A stretch of 64,000 nucleotides of DNA from Desulfitibacter sp. BRH_c19 (GTDB taxonomy: Bacteria > Bacillota > DSM-16504 > Desulfitibacterales > Desulfitibacteraceae), in the NCBI GenBank assembly GCA_001515945.1, contig LOER01000003.1, positions 1-64,000 on the forward strand. The letters are read 5' to 3'. Position numbers and translations under genes: made by a program. Positions 36,055 to 44,854 of the stretch are shown here, piece by piece. Position 1 is the stretch's first letter; every line of letters begins with the position of its first letter. The notes below the pieces were generated by a model. That model saw only the letters and a list, made by a program, of their open reading frames with translations, ran no database searches and was not told where the DNA came from.

Positions 36055-37329
36055 ATGTTACAGGTATTAACTCTTGAAGAATTGCAATCACTAATGAATC
36101 AAAAAAGAAACGATGAAGAAAAATTCACTTCTTATGTGGAAGCTATTCTTCGCGAAATAAGGAGTAGTGGCATAGAAGCAGTTCTTAGGTATACAGAACG
36201 GTTTGATGGGATTAAGCTAACAAAAGAACAATTAAAGGTTTCAGAAAAAGAATTTGCCGCTGCCTATCAGCAAGTTGATCAGGATTATATAGAAACCATA
36301 AATATGGCTGCAGATAGAATTCGTGAGTTTCATGAAAAGCAGAAAAGGGTTTCATGGCTTGAAAAAGATAAGGATGGAAATATGTTAGGGCAGATGTATA
36401 AGCCAATTGAAAGGGTTGGAATCTATGTTCCTGGAGGAACTGCTGCTTACCCATCATCAGTTTTAATGAATGCTATACCAGCTTTAGTGGCAGGTGTACA
36501 AGATATCATTATGGTAACGCCACCTGCAAAGGATGGAACGGTTAACCCTTATACATTGGTAGCTGCTAAAGAAATTGGAGTTACTGCTGTTTATAAAGTA
36601 GGAGGAGCACAGGCTATTGGTTTTCTTGCTTATGGGGACAAAGATATTGCTCCTGTACACAAGATAACAGGACCAGGTAATATTTTTGTAACACTTGCTA
36701 AGAAGCTTGTATATGGGGTTGTTGACATTGATATGTTGGCAGGGCCAAGTGAAATATTAATTATTGCTGACGAAAATGCAAATCCGCGATATGTTGCCGC
36801 TGACCTTTTGTCTCAGGCAGAGCATGATACATTGGCATCATCAATCCTTGTTACGTCAAGTGAAATATTAGTACAAAAAGTTCAAGATGAGTTAGCAACT
36901 CAGCTACAAAAACTATCTCGTAGGGAAATAGCTAAAAGATCATTAAAGGACTATGGAGCTGTAATTCTTACTAAAGATATAAATGAAGCCATTTATATTT
37001 CTAATTCTTATGCTCCTGAACACCTGGAATTATTAGTTGATAACCCCTTGGATTTACTGCCTAAAATAAAAAATGCTGGAGCAATATTTTTAGGGGCAAA
37101 TAGTCCTGAACCTGTTGGAGATTATTTCGCTGGGCCAAACCATATACTTCCTACAGGTGGTACTGCAAGGTTTTACTCACCTGTTTCGGTAGATACATTT
37201 ATGAAAAAAAGTAGTATCATCTACTATACTGAAGATAATCTAAAAAAATGGGGCCCAAAAATAATTGATCTGGCGCAAATTGAAGGATTAGATGCTCATG
37301 CCAATTCAGTCAAAGTTAGATTAGAATAG
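36055..37329 (+). CDS. hisD: Histidinol dehydrogenase
   Basis: Oxidises histidinol to histidine in two NAD-dependent steps; the last enzyme of the pathway. 424 residues, the usual length. [19 protein letters not shown] (about 123-141), [12 protein letters not shown] and [14 protein letters not shown] (about 226-239), SQAEHDTLA with the zinc ligands (about 253-261) and the NSYAPEHLE block are all present. Tight spacing to hisG and hisB marks it as part of the operon. Confidence 0.96.
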   Translation: MLQVLTLEELQSLMNQKRNDEEKFTSYVEAILREIRSSGIEAVLRYTERFDGIKLTKEQLKVSEKEFAAAYQQVDQDYIETINMAADRIREFHEKQKRVSWLEKDKDGNMLGQMYKPIERVGIYVPGGTAAYPSSVLMNAIPALVAGVQDIIMVTPPAKDGTVNPYTLVAAKEIGVTAVYKVGGAQAIGFLAYGDKDIAPVHKITGPGNIFVTLAKKLVYGVVDIDMLAGPSEILIIADENANPRYVAADLLSQAEHDTLASSILVTSSEILVQKVQDELATQLQKLSRREIAKRSLKDYGAVILTKDINEAIYISNSYAPEHLELLVDNPLDLLPKIKNAGAIFLGANSPEPVGDYFAGPNHILPTGGTARFYSPVSVDTFMKKSSIIYYTEDNLKKWGPKIIDLAQIEGLDAHANSVKVRLE

Positions 37330-37341
37330 AGGTGAAGCGTG

Positions 37342-37929
37342 ATGCGAAAAGGCTGTATAGAAAGGGTAACCGGAGAAACAAATATTAAAATCAAAACTTG
37401 TATAGAAGGCAATGGAATATTTACAGGAACTTCAGGTATAGGTTTTTTTGACCACATGTTAGAGCTTTTTGCAAAACATAGTGGGTGTGACCTTGATGTA
37501 GAAGCTAGTGGCGATATTCATGTTGACTATCACCACTTGGTAGAAGATTTAGGAATATGTATAGGTAAGAGCATCAAAGAGGCATTAGCAGACAAAAAAG
37601 GAATAAAAAGATACGGAATGAGCTATGTTCCAATGGATGAAGCTCTGATAAGAGTTGTTGTTGACTTTAGTGGAAGACCTTATCTAGCTTATCGTGTACA
37701 TGACATAAAAGATAGGGTGGGTGTATTTGATACAGAGCTGGTTGAAGAATTCCTACGTGCCCTTACATTAAATGGTGGCATAACTATTCATGTGGATAAA
37801 ATATCTGGACATAATACACATCACATCATTGAAGGAATATTCAAGGCGTTAGCCCGTAGTATGTCTGCAGGCTGGCAGTTAGATGCAAATCCCGATTCTG
37901 TTTTATCAACTAAGGGAATTCTAGAGTAG
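37342..37929 (+). CDS. hisB: Imidazoleglycerol-phosphate dehydratase
   Basis: Manganese enzyme of step 6 of histidine synthesis. 195 residues with the paired histidine motifs GFFDHMLELFAKHSG (about 32-46), DYHHLVEDLG (about 62-71), and SGHNTHHIIEGIFKALARS (about 155-173). It is the monofunctional form without histidinol phosphatase. ATG 37342 lies six bases after GAGGTGA. Confidence 0.96.
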   Translation: MRKGCIERVTGETNIKIKTCIEGNGIFTGTSGIGFFDHMLELFAKHSGCDLDVEASGDIHVDYHHLVEDLGICIGKSIKEALADKKGIKRYGMSYVPMDEALIRVVVDFSGRPYLAYRVHDIKDRVGVFDTELVEEFLRALTLNGGITIHVDKISGHNTHHIIEGIFKALARSMSAGWQLDANPDSVLSTKGILE

Positions 37930-37939
37930 GTGGGTAAAT

Positions 37940-38542
37940 ATGATTGAGATAATAGATTACGGTATGGGTAACTTAAGAAGTGTACAAAAAAGCTTGGAAG
38001 GCATCGGCTACAAAGCCGCAATTACCTCTAATCCTGAAAGGATAGCAAGAGCTAATGGTGTTATCCTACCTGGAGTTGGAGCTTTTGCTGATGCTATAGA
38101 TAATCTTAAAACTAGTGGAATGATTGAAGCAATTCGAGAAGTAGTTAAAAATGGCAAACCACTTTTGGGCATCTGCCTTGGAATGCAGTTACTAATGTCA
38201 AGTAGTGAGGAGAATGGTTTATATCAGGGTTTGGATTTGATAGATGGAGAGGTTTTGAAAATTCCTTCAACAGTAAAAGTTCCCCACATGGGTTGGAACT
38301 CTCTTGCTATCAATAAAAACCATAGACTGTTATCAGGTATTGAGGAAAACAGTTATTTTTACTTTGTCCATTCCTACTATGTGAATCCTAAAAATAAAGG
38401 ATATATTGTTGCATCCACCCAATATGGAATTGACTACTGCTCTGTAATAGCCAAAGATAATATAATGGGGGTTCAATTTCACCCTGAAAAGAGCAGTTCG
38501 CTAGGACAAATTATTCTTAAAAGTTTTGGGGAGATGATTTAA
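37940..38542 (+). CDS. hisH: Imidazole glycerol phosphate synthase, glutaminase subunit
   Basis: Glutamine amidotransferase that feeds ammonia to HisF. 200 residues, class I type: the nucleophile is in GICLGMQLL (Cys near 79), and the catalytic His and Glu are in VQFHPEKSS (about 181-189). IDYGMGNLRSV starts the protein. Spacing to hisB is ten bases, to hisA one base. Confidence 0.96.
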   Translation: MIEIIDYGMGNLRSVQKSLEGIGYKAAITSNPERIARANGVILPGVGAFADAIDNLKTSGMIEAIREVVKNGKPLLGICLGMQLLMSSSEENGLYQGLDLIDGEVLKIPSTVKVPHMGWNSLAINKNHRLLSGIEENSYFYFVHSYYVNPKNKGYIVASTQYGIDYCSVIAKDNIMGVQFHPEKSSSLGQIILKSFGEMI

Positions 38543-38543
38543 A

Positions 38544-39278
38544 TTGTTAATATTACCAGCTATAGATTTAAAGGATGGACAATGCGTCCGTTTATATAAA
38601 GGAAATATGAATGAGGCGACTGTCTATTCAAAGGAACCAGCAGAAGTAGCTCTAAGGTGGGAGAAAATGGGTGCAAGGTATCTTCACCTTGTTGACCTAG
38701 ATGGAGCTATTTCAGGATCTCCAAAAAATCTAGAAGCAATTAAAAAGATAATCTCTAATGTTAATATTCCCGTCCAATTAGGGGGAGGAATACGCAGCAT
38801 TGAAACTATGGAGCATTATTTTAAATTAGGCATTTCTAGACTTATTATCGGAACCGCGGCCTTAAAGAATCCTCAGTTAGTAGAAGCAGCTGTAGACAGA
38901 TTTGGTGCTGGTGCCATTGTTTTGGGACTAGACAGCAAACTGGGCAATGTGGCAGTAGATGGTTGGGAGACTGTTAGTGAAAAATCTGCAATAGAGTTTG
39001 CCTTACAAATGGCAAAACTAGGTATAGAAAGAATTGTCTACACAGATACATTAAGGGACGGTACCCTTGAGGGATTAAACATTGAAGGTATCACAGAAAT
39101 GGCTGTTAAGACTGGTATCAAGATAATTGCTTCCGGTGGCGTGGCAGGTATTGAAGACGTGACCAAAGTTAAAGAGCTCCAGTCTATAGGAGTGGAAGGA
39201 TTAATTATTGGAAAAGCTTTGTATACAGGTGACATTAATTTAGAAGAAGCAATAAGTATAGCTGGAGGTCAAAGCTGA
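38544..39278 (+). CDS. hisA: ProFAR isomerase
   Basis: Phosphoribosylformimino-AICAR-phosphate isomerase, a (beta-alpha)8 barrel of 244 residues. The catalytic aspartates are Asp8 (LPAIDLKDG) and the one in [13 protein letters not shown] (about 166-178); IASGGV is the phosphate-binding end. Start is TTG with GGGGAG well placed in the hisH end. Its last base overlaps the hisF start (TGATG). Confidence 0.96.
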   Translation: MLILPAIDLKDGQCVRLYKGNMNEATVYSKEPAEVALRWEKMGARYLHLVDLDGAISGSPKNLEAIKKIISNVNIPVQLGGGIRSIETMEHYFKLGISRLIIGTAALKNPQLVEAAVDRFGAGAIVLGLDSKLGNVAVDGWETVSEKSAIEFALQMAKLGIERIVYTDTLRDGTLEGLNIEGITEMAVKTGIKIIASGGVAGIEDVTKVKELQSIGVEGLIIGKALYTGDINLEEAISIAGGQS

Positions 39279-40033
39279 TGCTGGCAAAAAGAATAATACC
39301 CTGTCTTGATGTGAATAAAGGTAGGGTTGTAAAAGGGGTTAACTTTGTTAATTTACAGGATGCTGGGGACCCGGTAGAGTTAGCTGCCCGCTATGATAAA
39401 GAGGGGGCGGATGAACTTATATTCTTAGATATTACCGCTTCTAATGAAGAAAGGAATATCATATACGATATAGTCAAAAGGACATCTGAAGAAGTGTTCA
39501 TTCCATTTACTGTAGGTGGTGGAATTAGGACAATAGAAGATATTAGAAAGCTACTAGCGGCTGGTGCAGATAAGGTTTCTTTAAATACAGCTGCAATAAA
39601 AGATGAAAAGCTTGTGGAAACAGCAGCAAAACGCTTTGGAACCCAGTGTGTTGTTGTGGCAGTAGATGCTAGATCTACCGGAAACGGTGACTGGGAGGTC
39701 TTTATAAATGGAGGACGCACATCTACTGGTATTAAGGTGTTGGAGTGGGTGAAAAGAGTAGAAAATTTAGGTGCAGGCGAGATACTATTAACAAGTATGG
39801 ATAGAGATGGTACAAAGGATGGATACGATATTGAACTGACTAGTAAGGTTAGTGATACAGTTAACATTCCTGTCATTGCATCAGGAGGTGCCGGTATCCT
39901 AGAACACTTTAGTGAGGCTTTGACAAAGGGAAAAGCTGATGCAGTATTGGCTGCATCCACATTTCATTATGGTACTTATACTATCAATCAAGTAAAGGAA
40001 TACTTAAAAAGCCAGGGAGTGATAGTCAGGTGA
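39278..40033 (+). CDS. hisF: Imidazole glycerol phosphate synthase, cyclase subunit
   Basis: Forms imidazole glycerol phosphate and AICAR with ammonia from HisH. 251 residues; catalytic aspartates are Asp11 ([14 protein letters not shown]) and Asp130 (VVAVDARS). [14 protein letters not shown] and VIASGGAG are the phosphate sites. Overlaps hisIE by four bases (GTGA). Confidence 0.96.
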   Translation: MLAKRIIPCLDVNKGRVVKGVNFVNLQDAGDPVELAARYDKEGADELIFLDITASNEERNIIYDIVKRTSEEVFIPFTVGGGIRTIEDIRKLLAAGADKVSLNTAAIKDEKLVETAAKRFGTQCVVVAVDARSTGNGDWEVFINGGRTSTGIKVLEWVKRVENLGAGEILLTSMDRDGTKDGYDIELTSKVSDTVNIPVIASGGAGILEHFSEALTKGKADAVLAASTFHYGTYTINQVKEYLKSQGVIVR

Positions 40034-40677
40034 AAAACAATGAGGTGAAAGATATCATAGAGAATCTAAAATTTGATAATAATGGACTTATACCTGCTAT
40101 TATTAGAGACAAAGTTTCGGGTGAAGTTCTAATGATGGCATATATGAATAAAGAGTCTTTTGCGAAAACCATAGAGACAGGATATACATGGTTTTATAGC
40201 AGAAGCAGGAAGGAACTTTGGAACAAGGGGGCCACTTCAGGCAATATACAAAAAATACTAGATATATCCTATGATTGTGATGGGGATTGCTTATTAGTTC
40301 AAGTTGAGCAGACAGGCTCAGCATGTCATACAGGAGAGAGAAGCTGTTTCTATAATCATATTATAACCTCAGATCAGAATTTAAATAGCAATCAAGAATT
40401 GGGAACTATATTAGAAGCAGTTTATAAGGTTATTCTTGACAGACAACAAAAGAGGCCTGAAAAGTCATATACCACATACCTTTTCACTGAAGGTCAGGAT
40501 AAAATTTTAAAGAAAATCGGTGAAGAAGCAGCTGAGATAATAATTGCATCAAAAAACAGCAATAATCTGGAAGTTATTTATGAATGCGGCGATTTTATAT
40601 ACCATATGTTAGTACTGCTTGCCTATCATGGAATAACCTTGGATGATTTGGCAGCTGAATTAAATAAAAGACGATAA
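40030..40677 (+). CDS. hisI: Phosphoribosyl-AMP cyclohydrolase / phosphoribosyl-ATP pyrophosphatase
   Basis: Bifunctional HisIE of 215 residues for steps 2 and 3. The cyclohydrolase half has [16 protein letters not shown] (about 56-71) and the zinc motif [20 protein letters not shown] (about 83-102); the pyrophosphatase half (about 120-215) has [16 protein letters not shown] (about 157-172). GTG start overlapping hisF. It ends the operon; a strong terminator follows. hisC and a histidinol phosphatase are missing here. Confidence 0.95.
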   Translation: MKNNEVKDIIENLKFDNNGLIPAIIRDKVSGEVLMMAYMNKESFAKTIETGYTWFYSRSRKELWNKGATSGNIQKILDISYDCDGDCLLVQVEQTGSACHTGERSCFYNHIITSDQNLNSNQELGTILEAVYKVILDRQQKRPEKSYTTYLFTEGQDKILKKIGEEAAEIIIASKNSNNLEVIYECGDFIYHMLVLLAYHGITLDDLAAELNKRR

Positions 40678-40681
40678 TTGT

Positions 40682-40711
40682 AAAGCGGCTTCAAGATGAA
40701 GTCGCTTTTTT
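40682..40711 (+). terminator. Terminator of the his operon
   Basis: Stem AAAGCGGCTTC (40682-40692) with GAAGTCGCTTT (40698-40708), one mismatch, and a T run. Confidence 0.9.
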
Positions 40712-40795
40712 ATACATAAATTTGACATTATATAGCTGAATAATGTTTTAGTTACTAATTGAAACTAACAATATAGAAGAAAGGAGGTGAAATTA

Positions 40796-40981
40796 TTGAT
40801 AAAAGAACATCATTCAATTAGTTCATGTGTGTCCCATTGTAAAGGTACCCTTAGTGATATCAAAGAAATATCAGAAGTAGCATTTGATCCAAGAGCTAAG
40901 GATGAACTTAATAAAGCACTCTATTCTATGGATACATGTATTAAACAGTGCCAGGCAGCTTTATCAAATTCAAGATCATAA
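40796..40981 (+). CDS. Cysteine-patterned helical microprotein A
   Basis: A 61-residue protein made of two predicted helices, each with a CxxxC pair: SCVSHC near residue 10 and TCIKQC near 48. Between them is DPRAKDELNKAL. Four cysteines on paired helices could bind a metal or form disulfides; some similarity to small four-helix copper-binding or DUF1657-like proteins is possible but not convincing. Start is TTG with AAAGGAGG; GTG 40787 lies inside the site. It is paralogous to the next gene. Confidence 0.72.
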   Translation: MIKEHHSISSCVSHCKGTLSDIKEISEVAFDPRAKDELNKALYSMDTCIKQCQAALSNSRS

Positions 40982-41010
40982 TACAATGATACAAGAAAGG
41001 AGTTAATAAT

Positions 41011-41196
41011 ATGCCATTAAGTCAAACACAAGCTATTCGATCATGTATAGATATGTGTCAAGGTACACAGAACTCTATACGGATATTAGCTGATACTGCA
41101 CAAAATCAAAGTGTTAGAGATGAGTTAAACAAGGCATTTTTGACTATAGATGACTGTATAAAACAATGTCAAAGTGCTAGCTCATATCTTTCGTAA
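41011..41196 (+). CDS. Cysteine-patterned helical microprotein B
   Basis: A 61-residue tandem paralogue of microprotein A, with the same arrangement: SCIDMC (about 11-16), RDELNKAFLTIDD, then DCIKQC (about 49-54). About half of the residues in the second helix are identical. AAAGGAG precedes the ATG and the two genes are 29 bases apart, so they form a small operon, ended by the terminator at 41216-41247. The conserved CxxxC pairs suggest a shared metal-binding or redox role. The family is not recognised. Confidence 0.72.
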   Translation: MPLSQTQAIRSCIDMCQGTQNSIRILADTAQNQSVRDELNKAFLTIDDCIKQCQSASSYLS

Positions 41197-41215
41197 TTTA
41201 TCCTCTTGATTCATT

Positions 41216-41247
41216 AAAACCAGGGGTTTCCCTTGGTTTTACTTTTT
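41216..41247 (+). terminator. Terminator after the microprotein pair
   Basis: AAAACCAGGG (41216-41225) with CCCTTGGTTTT (41230-41240), then ACTTTTT. Confidence 0.82.
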
Positions 41248-41342
41248 CCATTAAACCTCAAATATTTCATTTACCACTATCTCTAGCCTTCAAAAGAATA
41301 AGAAAAATATAAGGTGTAAGACTTCCGGCTTTTTTGCTGTTT

Positions 41343-41903
41343 TTATAGACCTTTCCAGCGGTATAGCGTGTCTATCTCTATATTAAAATTATCCAATATC
41401 CGTCCTATAGTTTGATTTACTAAATCATCCAATGAATTAGGATTTGTATAGAAAGCTGGTACAGGTGGGGCAATTGTTACCCCTATTTTGCATAGCTTTA
41501 ACATATTTTCCAAATGGACTGCATTTAGTGGGGTCTCACGTACCATCAATATAAGATTTCTCTTTTCTTTTATTGCTACATCTGCTGCACGGATTATTAA
41601 ATCATCTGTATACCCATTAGCTATTCCAGCTAGAGTTTTCATGCTACAGGGCGCTACTATCATTCCATCACATTTAAAAGAACCACTAGATATGGCAGCA
41701 GCCAAGTTATCTTCATGGTAATGAAAATCAGCCATGGCTATTAAGTCATCTATTGTAAACTCCGTTTCAGTTTCTATAGTTACTCTACCCCACTTACTTA
41801 TAACAAGGTGGGTTTCAACATCTGCCTTTTCCATTAAAGCCTGTAAAATCCTTATTCCATAAATTGCTCCTGTTGCACCAGTTATTCCTATAATTAATTT
41901 CAT
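41343..41903 (-). CDS. ubiX: Flavin prenyltransferase UbiX
   Basis: Joins dimethylallyl phosphate to FMN to make prenylated FMN, the cofactor of UbiD-type decarboxylases. 186 residues; IIGITGATGAIYGIRIL (about 4-20) is the FMN-binding start, MIVAPCSMKTLAGIANGYTDDL (about 86-107) and VRETPLNAVHLENML (about 122-136) are the conserved blocks. Start is ATG 41903 with AGGAG; the frame runs 11 codons further up. It is in one unit with the LpdD-like gene, divergent from the riboswitch operon that encodes a UbiD protein. Confidence 0.95.
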   Translation of the reverse strand: MKLIIGITGATGAIYGIRILQALMEKADVETHLVISKWGRVTIETETEFTIDDLIAMADFHYHEDNLAAAISSGSFKCDGMIVAPCSMKTLAGIANGYTDDLIIRAADVAIKEKRNLILMVRETPLNAVHLENMLKLCKIGVTIAPPVPAFYTNPNSLDDLVNQTIGRILDNFNIEIDTLYRWKGL

Positions 41904-41922
41904 GATTAATGTCTCCTCACAT

Positions 41923-42309
41923 TTACTTTTTCCCATTTAATTGTTCTATGATTAGGGGAATAATTTGAGTTCCATACCATTTAAACTTTTCTATAACTTG
42001 TGTGGTAGCCTTATCTATATGTATTCCAGCAGTTACTACTGTTGTCTCCTTAAAGTGCTTACATATTTCTTCTGCTATCGGTAGGGCAATTTCATCGTCT
42101 TTGTGACCTAGGATGTTTAGCACAGAGGTAGTGCAGCTTGTACTACCATCCCCTGTTAAACTAGATCGAGGTTGACTTATGACCGTAGTACCTATGTGTG
42201 TTTTTTTGCCTCCCCCAATATAAATATTAATCCCATCTTGAGTTTTTACAATAGTACCTTTTAAACACAGAGTTCCTTCACCAATACTAACATGAAATGT
42301 TGAATACAT
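41923..42309 (-). CDS. LpdD-like prenylated-flavin chaperone family protein
   Basis: A 128-residue protein resembling LpdD, the small partner of gallate decarboxylase thought to help place prenyl-FMN in UbiD enzymes. Family features are GGKKTHIGTTVIS (about 33-45), the GHKDDEIALPIAEEI helix (about 68-82), and VVTAGIHIDKAT (about 90-101). GGAGG stands before the ATG. It precedes ubiX by 19 bases. The functional link to prFMN rests on the family and on the ubiX/ubiD neighbours. Confidence 0.8.
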   Translation of the reverse strand: MYSTFHVSIGEGTLCLKGTIVKTQDGINIYIGGGKKTHIGTTVISQPRSSLTGDGSTSCTTSVLNILGHKDDEIALPIAEEICKHFKETTVVTAGIHIDKATTQVIEKFKWYGTQIIPLIIEQLNGKK

Positions 42310-42441
42310 TCAATAATCCTCCAATAAAAGTGAAATTTCTAGGTTTACTGCAATATTATTATAGCTTAAGACTTTGACTTTGTGTCAATCTATGGGTAAT
42401 TATTTAAAAACATAATTTATATCATATTTTTAATATTATAC

Positions 42442-42470
42442 TTGATTTTTTTGCCGTATCCAATTAAAAT
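42442..42470 (+). promoter_or_regulatory. Likely promoter of the riboswitch operon
   Basis: TTGATT (42442-42447) and TAAAAT (42465-42470) with a 17-base spacer, ending just before the riboswitch fold. Confidence 0.5.
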
Positions 42471-42484
42471 CTACTTAAGTGAAT

Positions 42485-42670
42485 ATTTCCAATAAGTGCC
42501 TCATCTTTTTGAGGATAATAGGGAATCAGGTGAAAATCCTGTACGGTCCCGCCACTGTTAGCGAGGAGCGACTTATCATATAACCACTGTTTTCTGGTCC
42601 AATGGATTAGGGAAATGGGAAGGAGATAGGGAGCATTGATTTGCGAGTCAGGAAACCTGCTTGTTGGTAC
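42485..42670 (+). promoter_or_regulatory. Cobalamin riboswitch
   Basis: The B12 box AGTCAGGAAACCTGC is at 42646-42660. Upstream are the other conserved parts: GGGAATCAGGTGAAAATCC (42530-42548), GTACGGTCCCGCCACTGT (about 42541-42558), and GCGAGGAGC. The element is followed by a long-stem terminator at 42718-42755, so adenosylcobalamin or another cobalamin should stop transcription. The genes below are hyuA, hyuB, ECF transporter genes and a UbiD decarboxylase, not cobalamin synthesis genes. Confidence 0.95.
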
Positions 42671-42717
42671 TGATTGTTTACTCTCTAGGAAAGAGTGATA
42701 ATTTGAGAATGATGGTA

Positions 42718-42755
42718 AAGTTCTCAGTCTTGTTTAAGGCTGAGAACTTTTTTTT
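42718..42755 (+). terminator. Riboswitch-controlled terminator
   Basis: Perfect stem AAGTTCTCAG (42718-42727) with CTGAGAACTT (42740-42749) and eight T. It lies between the cobalamin riboswitch and hyuA, 26 bases before its GTG start. Confidence 0.9.
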
Positions 42756-42781
42756 AATGTGTTCTAGGAAGGAGTGGTGGT

Positions 42782-44854
42782 GTGTTTCAGATAGGGATAG
42801 ATATGGGCGGTACGTTTACAGATTTTATGGTTATAAATGAAGGAGACGTTAGAATAGTCAAAGTTGCATCAAACAAAGATAATCCCATTGCTACAGTTAT
42901 CAATGGTTTGGAATTGATAGCAGAAGGCTATTATCTTACCTTGGAGGAGTTTTTGCCAAGGATTAACCGTTTTGTACATGGTAATACAGTAGCTATTAAC
43001 GCTCTTATTCAAAGAAAAGGGGTAAAAACTGCACTAATTGCTACTGCTGGATTTAATGATGCTTTAGAGATGAGGCGTTCTAAGTTAAATAATCAATGGG
43101 ATTTCTTTGCCCCAATTCCGCCAGTTCTAGTTCCTCGCTATTTGCGTTTTAATCTGAAGGAAAGAATTGATTATAGTGGCAAGGTTATTCAAGCGCTGGA
43201 CAAAGAGAATTTAGAGCAAATAGTAGATAAAATAAATGCTGAAAAAGTAGAAGCGGTAGCTGTTTGCCTGTTGTTTTCTTTTTTAAATTCTTCCCATGAA
43301 GTATTTGTAAAAGCATACCTGGAAAAAGTGCTGCCTGAAGTATTTGTATCCATTTCCAGCGAAGTGGCACCAAAGCTTGGAGAATATGAGAGGACTTCTA
43401 CTACGGTGCTGAATGCTTATCTTACACCACTAGTGTCCAATTATTTGAATGAGTTGACATCGATACTTCAAACTAAGGGGTTAATGTGCGATATTCATTT
43501 GGTACAGAATAATGGAGGCTTAACTGATATATCTCTTGCCAAACAGTTCGGAGTAAAAGGACTTTTTTCAGGGCCAGCGGCAGGGAGTAGTGGTGCCAGG
43601 GCACTGGCTAAAGAATTAAAAGAACCTAATTTAGTTTTAGTAGATATGGGAGGAACCAGCTTTGACGTAAGCTTGATTAAAGACCATTCAATCAAAGTTA
43701 ATCCTGAAGCTGAGGTGGCAGGCTACCCAATCAATCTACCTCTGATAGACATCAACTCAGTAGGTATTGGTGGCGGCAGTATTGCTTCTGTGGATACTAG
43801 CATGAGGCTTAGTGTGGGACCTGACTCAGCTGAGGCATTTCCAGGACCAGCCTGCTATGATCGGGGAGGAAAAGAACCAACCATTACTGATGCAGCTCTG
43901 CTGCTGGGGTTTATTAAACCTAATAGCTTCGGTGGGGGAAGCATGGAAATAAAAAAACAATTAGCTATCCAGGCAATAAAGGAGAAAGTGGCTAATCCTC
44001 TCGGCATTAGTGTTGAAGGGGCGGCTTTTGCCATTTATCAAATTGCTGAGGCTAAAATGGTAGATGCAGTACATTTAATGACTGTACAAAAGGGATATGA
44101 CCCTAGAGAATTTATCCTCGGAGCAGTTGGAGGTGCGTCACCTCTCTTTGCAGCTAAAATAGCTCAAGATCTAGGTGTGAAGAAAATTGTTATTCCTGCT
44201 TTTGGTGAAGTATTTTGCGCTCAGGGAATGCTGCAATCTCATCTTAAACTGGATATAATGCAAACTTATATACGAAGTCTAGCTAAAATCAATGCATGTG
44301 AAATTAATGAGGTTTTAAAAGAATTGAAATCTAAAGCTCAAGGACAGTTGGTTAAACAGGGGGTGGCTCTAGAAAATATTGATTACAGGTTCTTCTTTGA
44401 AATGAGGTATACCGATCAGCATCATCAACTGTCAGTTCCCTTTATAGGAGGAAAACTTGATGCTAAAATCATTGATCATTTAATAAGTGAGTTTCATCTG
44501 CTTCATGAAAAGTACTATGGATATGCTGAACCAAGTCAAGAATGTTCACTAATAAATATACGCATGGAAGTCTGGGAGAAGGAAGTTGATTACCCCTTTT
44601 CGCTTAACAATAACTCTACACTTGATCAGGCACCTGCTCCGATAGAATGCCGTTTAATCTGTTGGAATAATGATTTAACATTTAATAAAATTCCTGTTTA
44701 CCAATCATTAAGCTTAAAAGCAGGAGTTGAGATTATAGGACCGGCATTAATTGAAAAAACGTACACCACAATCTTTGTCAGTCCTAATTTAAAGGCTCAT
44801 GCAGACAATAGCTTTAATATTATACTGACGGCAAAGGAGGTGAATTTTAATTGA
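42782..44854 (+). CDS. hyuA: HyuA: hydantoinase/oxoprolinase family subunit A
   Basis: A 690-residue ATP-dependent subunit of the N-methylhydantoinase/5-oxoprolinase/acetone carboxylase superfamily. IDMGGTFTDF (5-14) is the first phosphate loop of the actin-like ATPase fold, FVHGNTVAINALIQRKG (about 62-78) and GPAAGSSGARAL and VDMGGTSFDVSL (about 285-296) are conserved, as is GGGSIASVD. Such enzymes open a cyclic amide or activate a carbonyl, with subunit B. Start is GTG with GGAAGGAG. HyuA and HyuB overlap at TTGA. The substrate is unknown; cobalamin control is unusual for the family. Confidence 0.93.
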   Translation: MFQIGIDMGGTFTDFMVINEGDVRIVKVASNKDNPIATVINGLELIAEGYYLTLEEFLPRINRFVHGNTVAINALIQRKGVKTALIATAGFNDALEMRRSKLNNQWDFFAPIPPVLVPRYLRFNLKERIDYSGKVIQALDKENLEQIVDKINAEKVEAVAVCLLFSFLNSSHEVFVKAYLEKVLPEVFVSISSEVAPKLGEYERTSTTVLNAYLTPLVSNYLNELTSILQTKGLMCDIHLVQNNGGLTDISLAKQFGVKGLFSGPAAGSSGARALAKELKEPNLVLVDMGGTSFDVSLIKDHSIKVNPEAEVAGYPINLPLIDINSVGIGGGSIASVDTSMRLSVGPDSAEAFPGPACYDRGGKEPTITDAALLLGFIKPNSFGGGSMEIKKQLAIQAIKEKVANPLGISVEGAAFAIYQIAEAKMVDAVHLMTVQKGYDPREFILGAVGGASPLFAAKIAQDLGVKKIVIPAFGEVFCAQGMLQSHLKLDIMQTYIRSLAKINACEINEVLKELKSKAQGQLVKQGVALENIDYRFFFEMRYTDQHHQLSVPFIGGKLDAKIIDHLISEFHLLHEKYYGYAEPSQECSLINIRMEVWEKEVDYPFSLNNNSTLDQAPAPIECRLICWNNDLTFNKIPVYQSLSLKAGVEIIGPALIEKTYTTIFVSPNLKAHADNSFNIILTAKEVNFN

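Noticed and set aside
40682-41247. DUF1657 assignment of the cysteine microproteins
   Set aside because: Length and helix pattern are similar, but the cysteine pairs are not a DUF1657 feature, so no family name was given.
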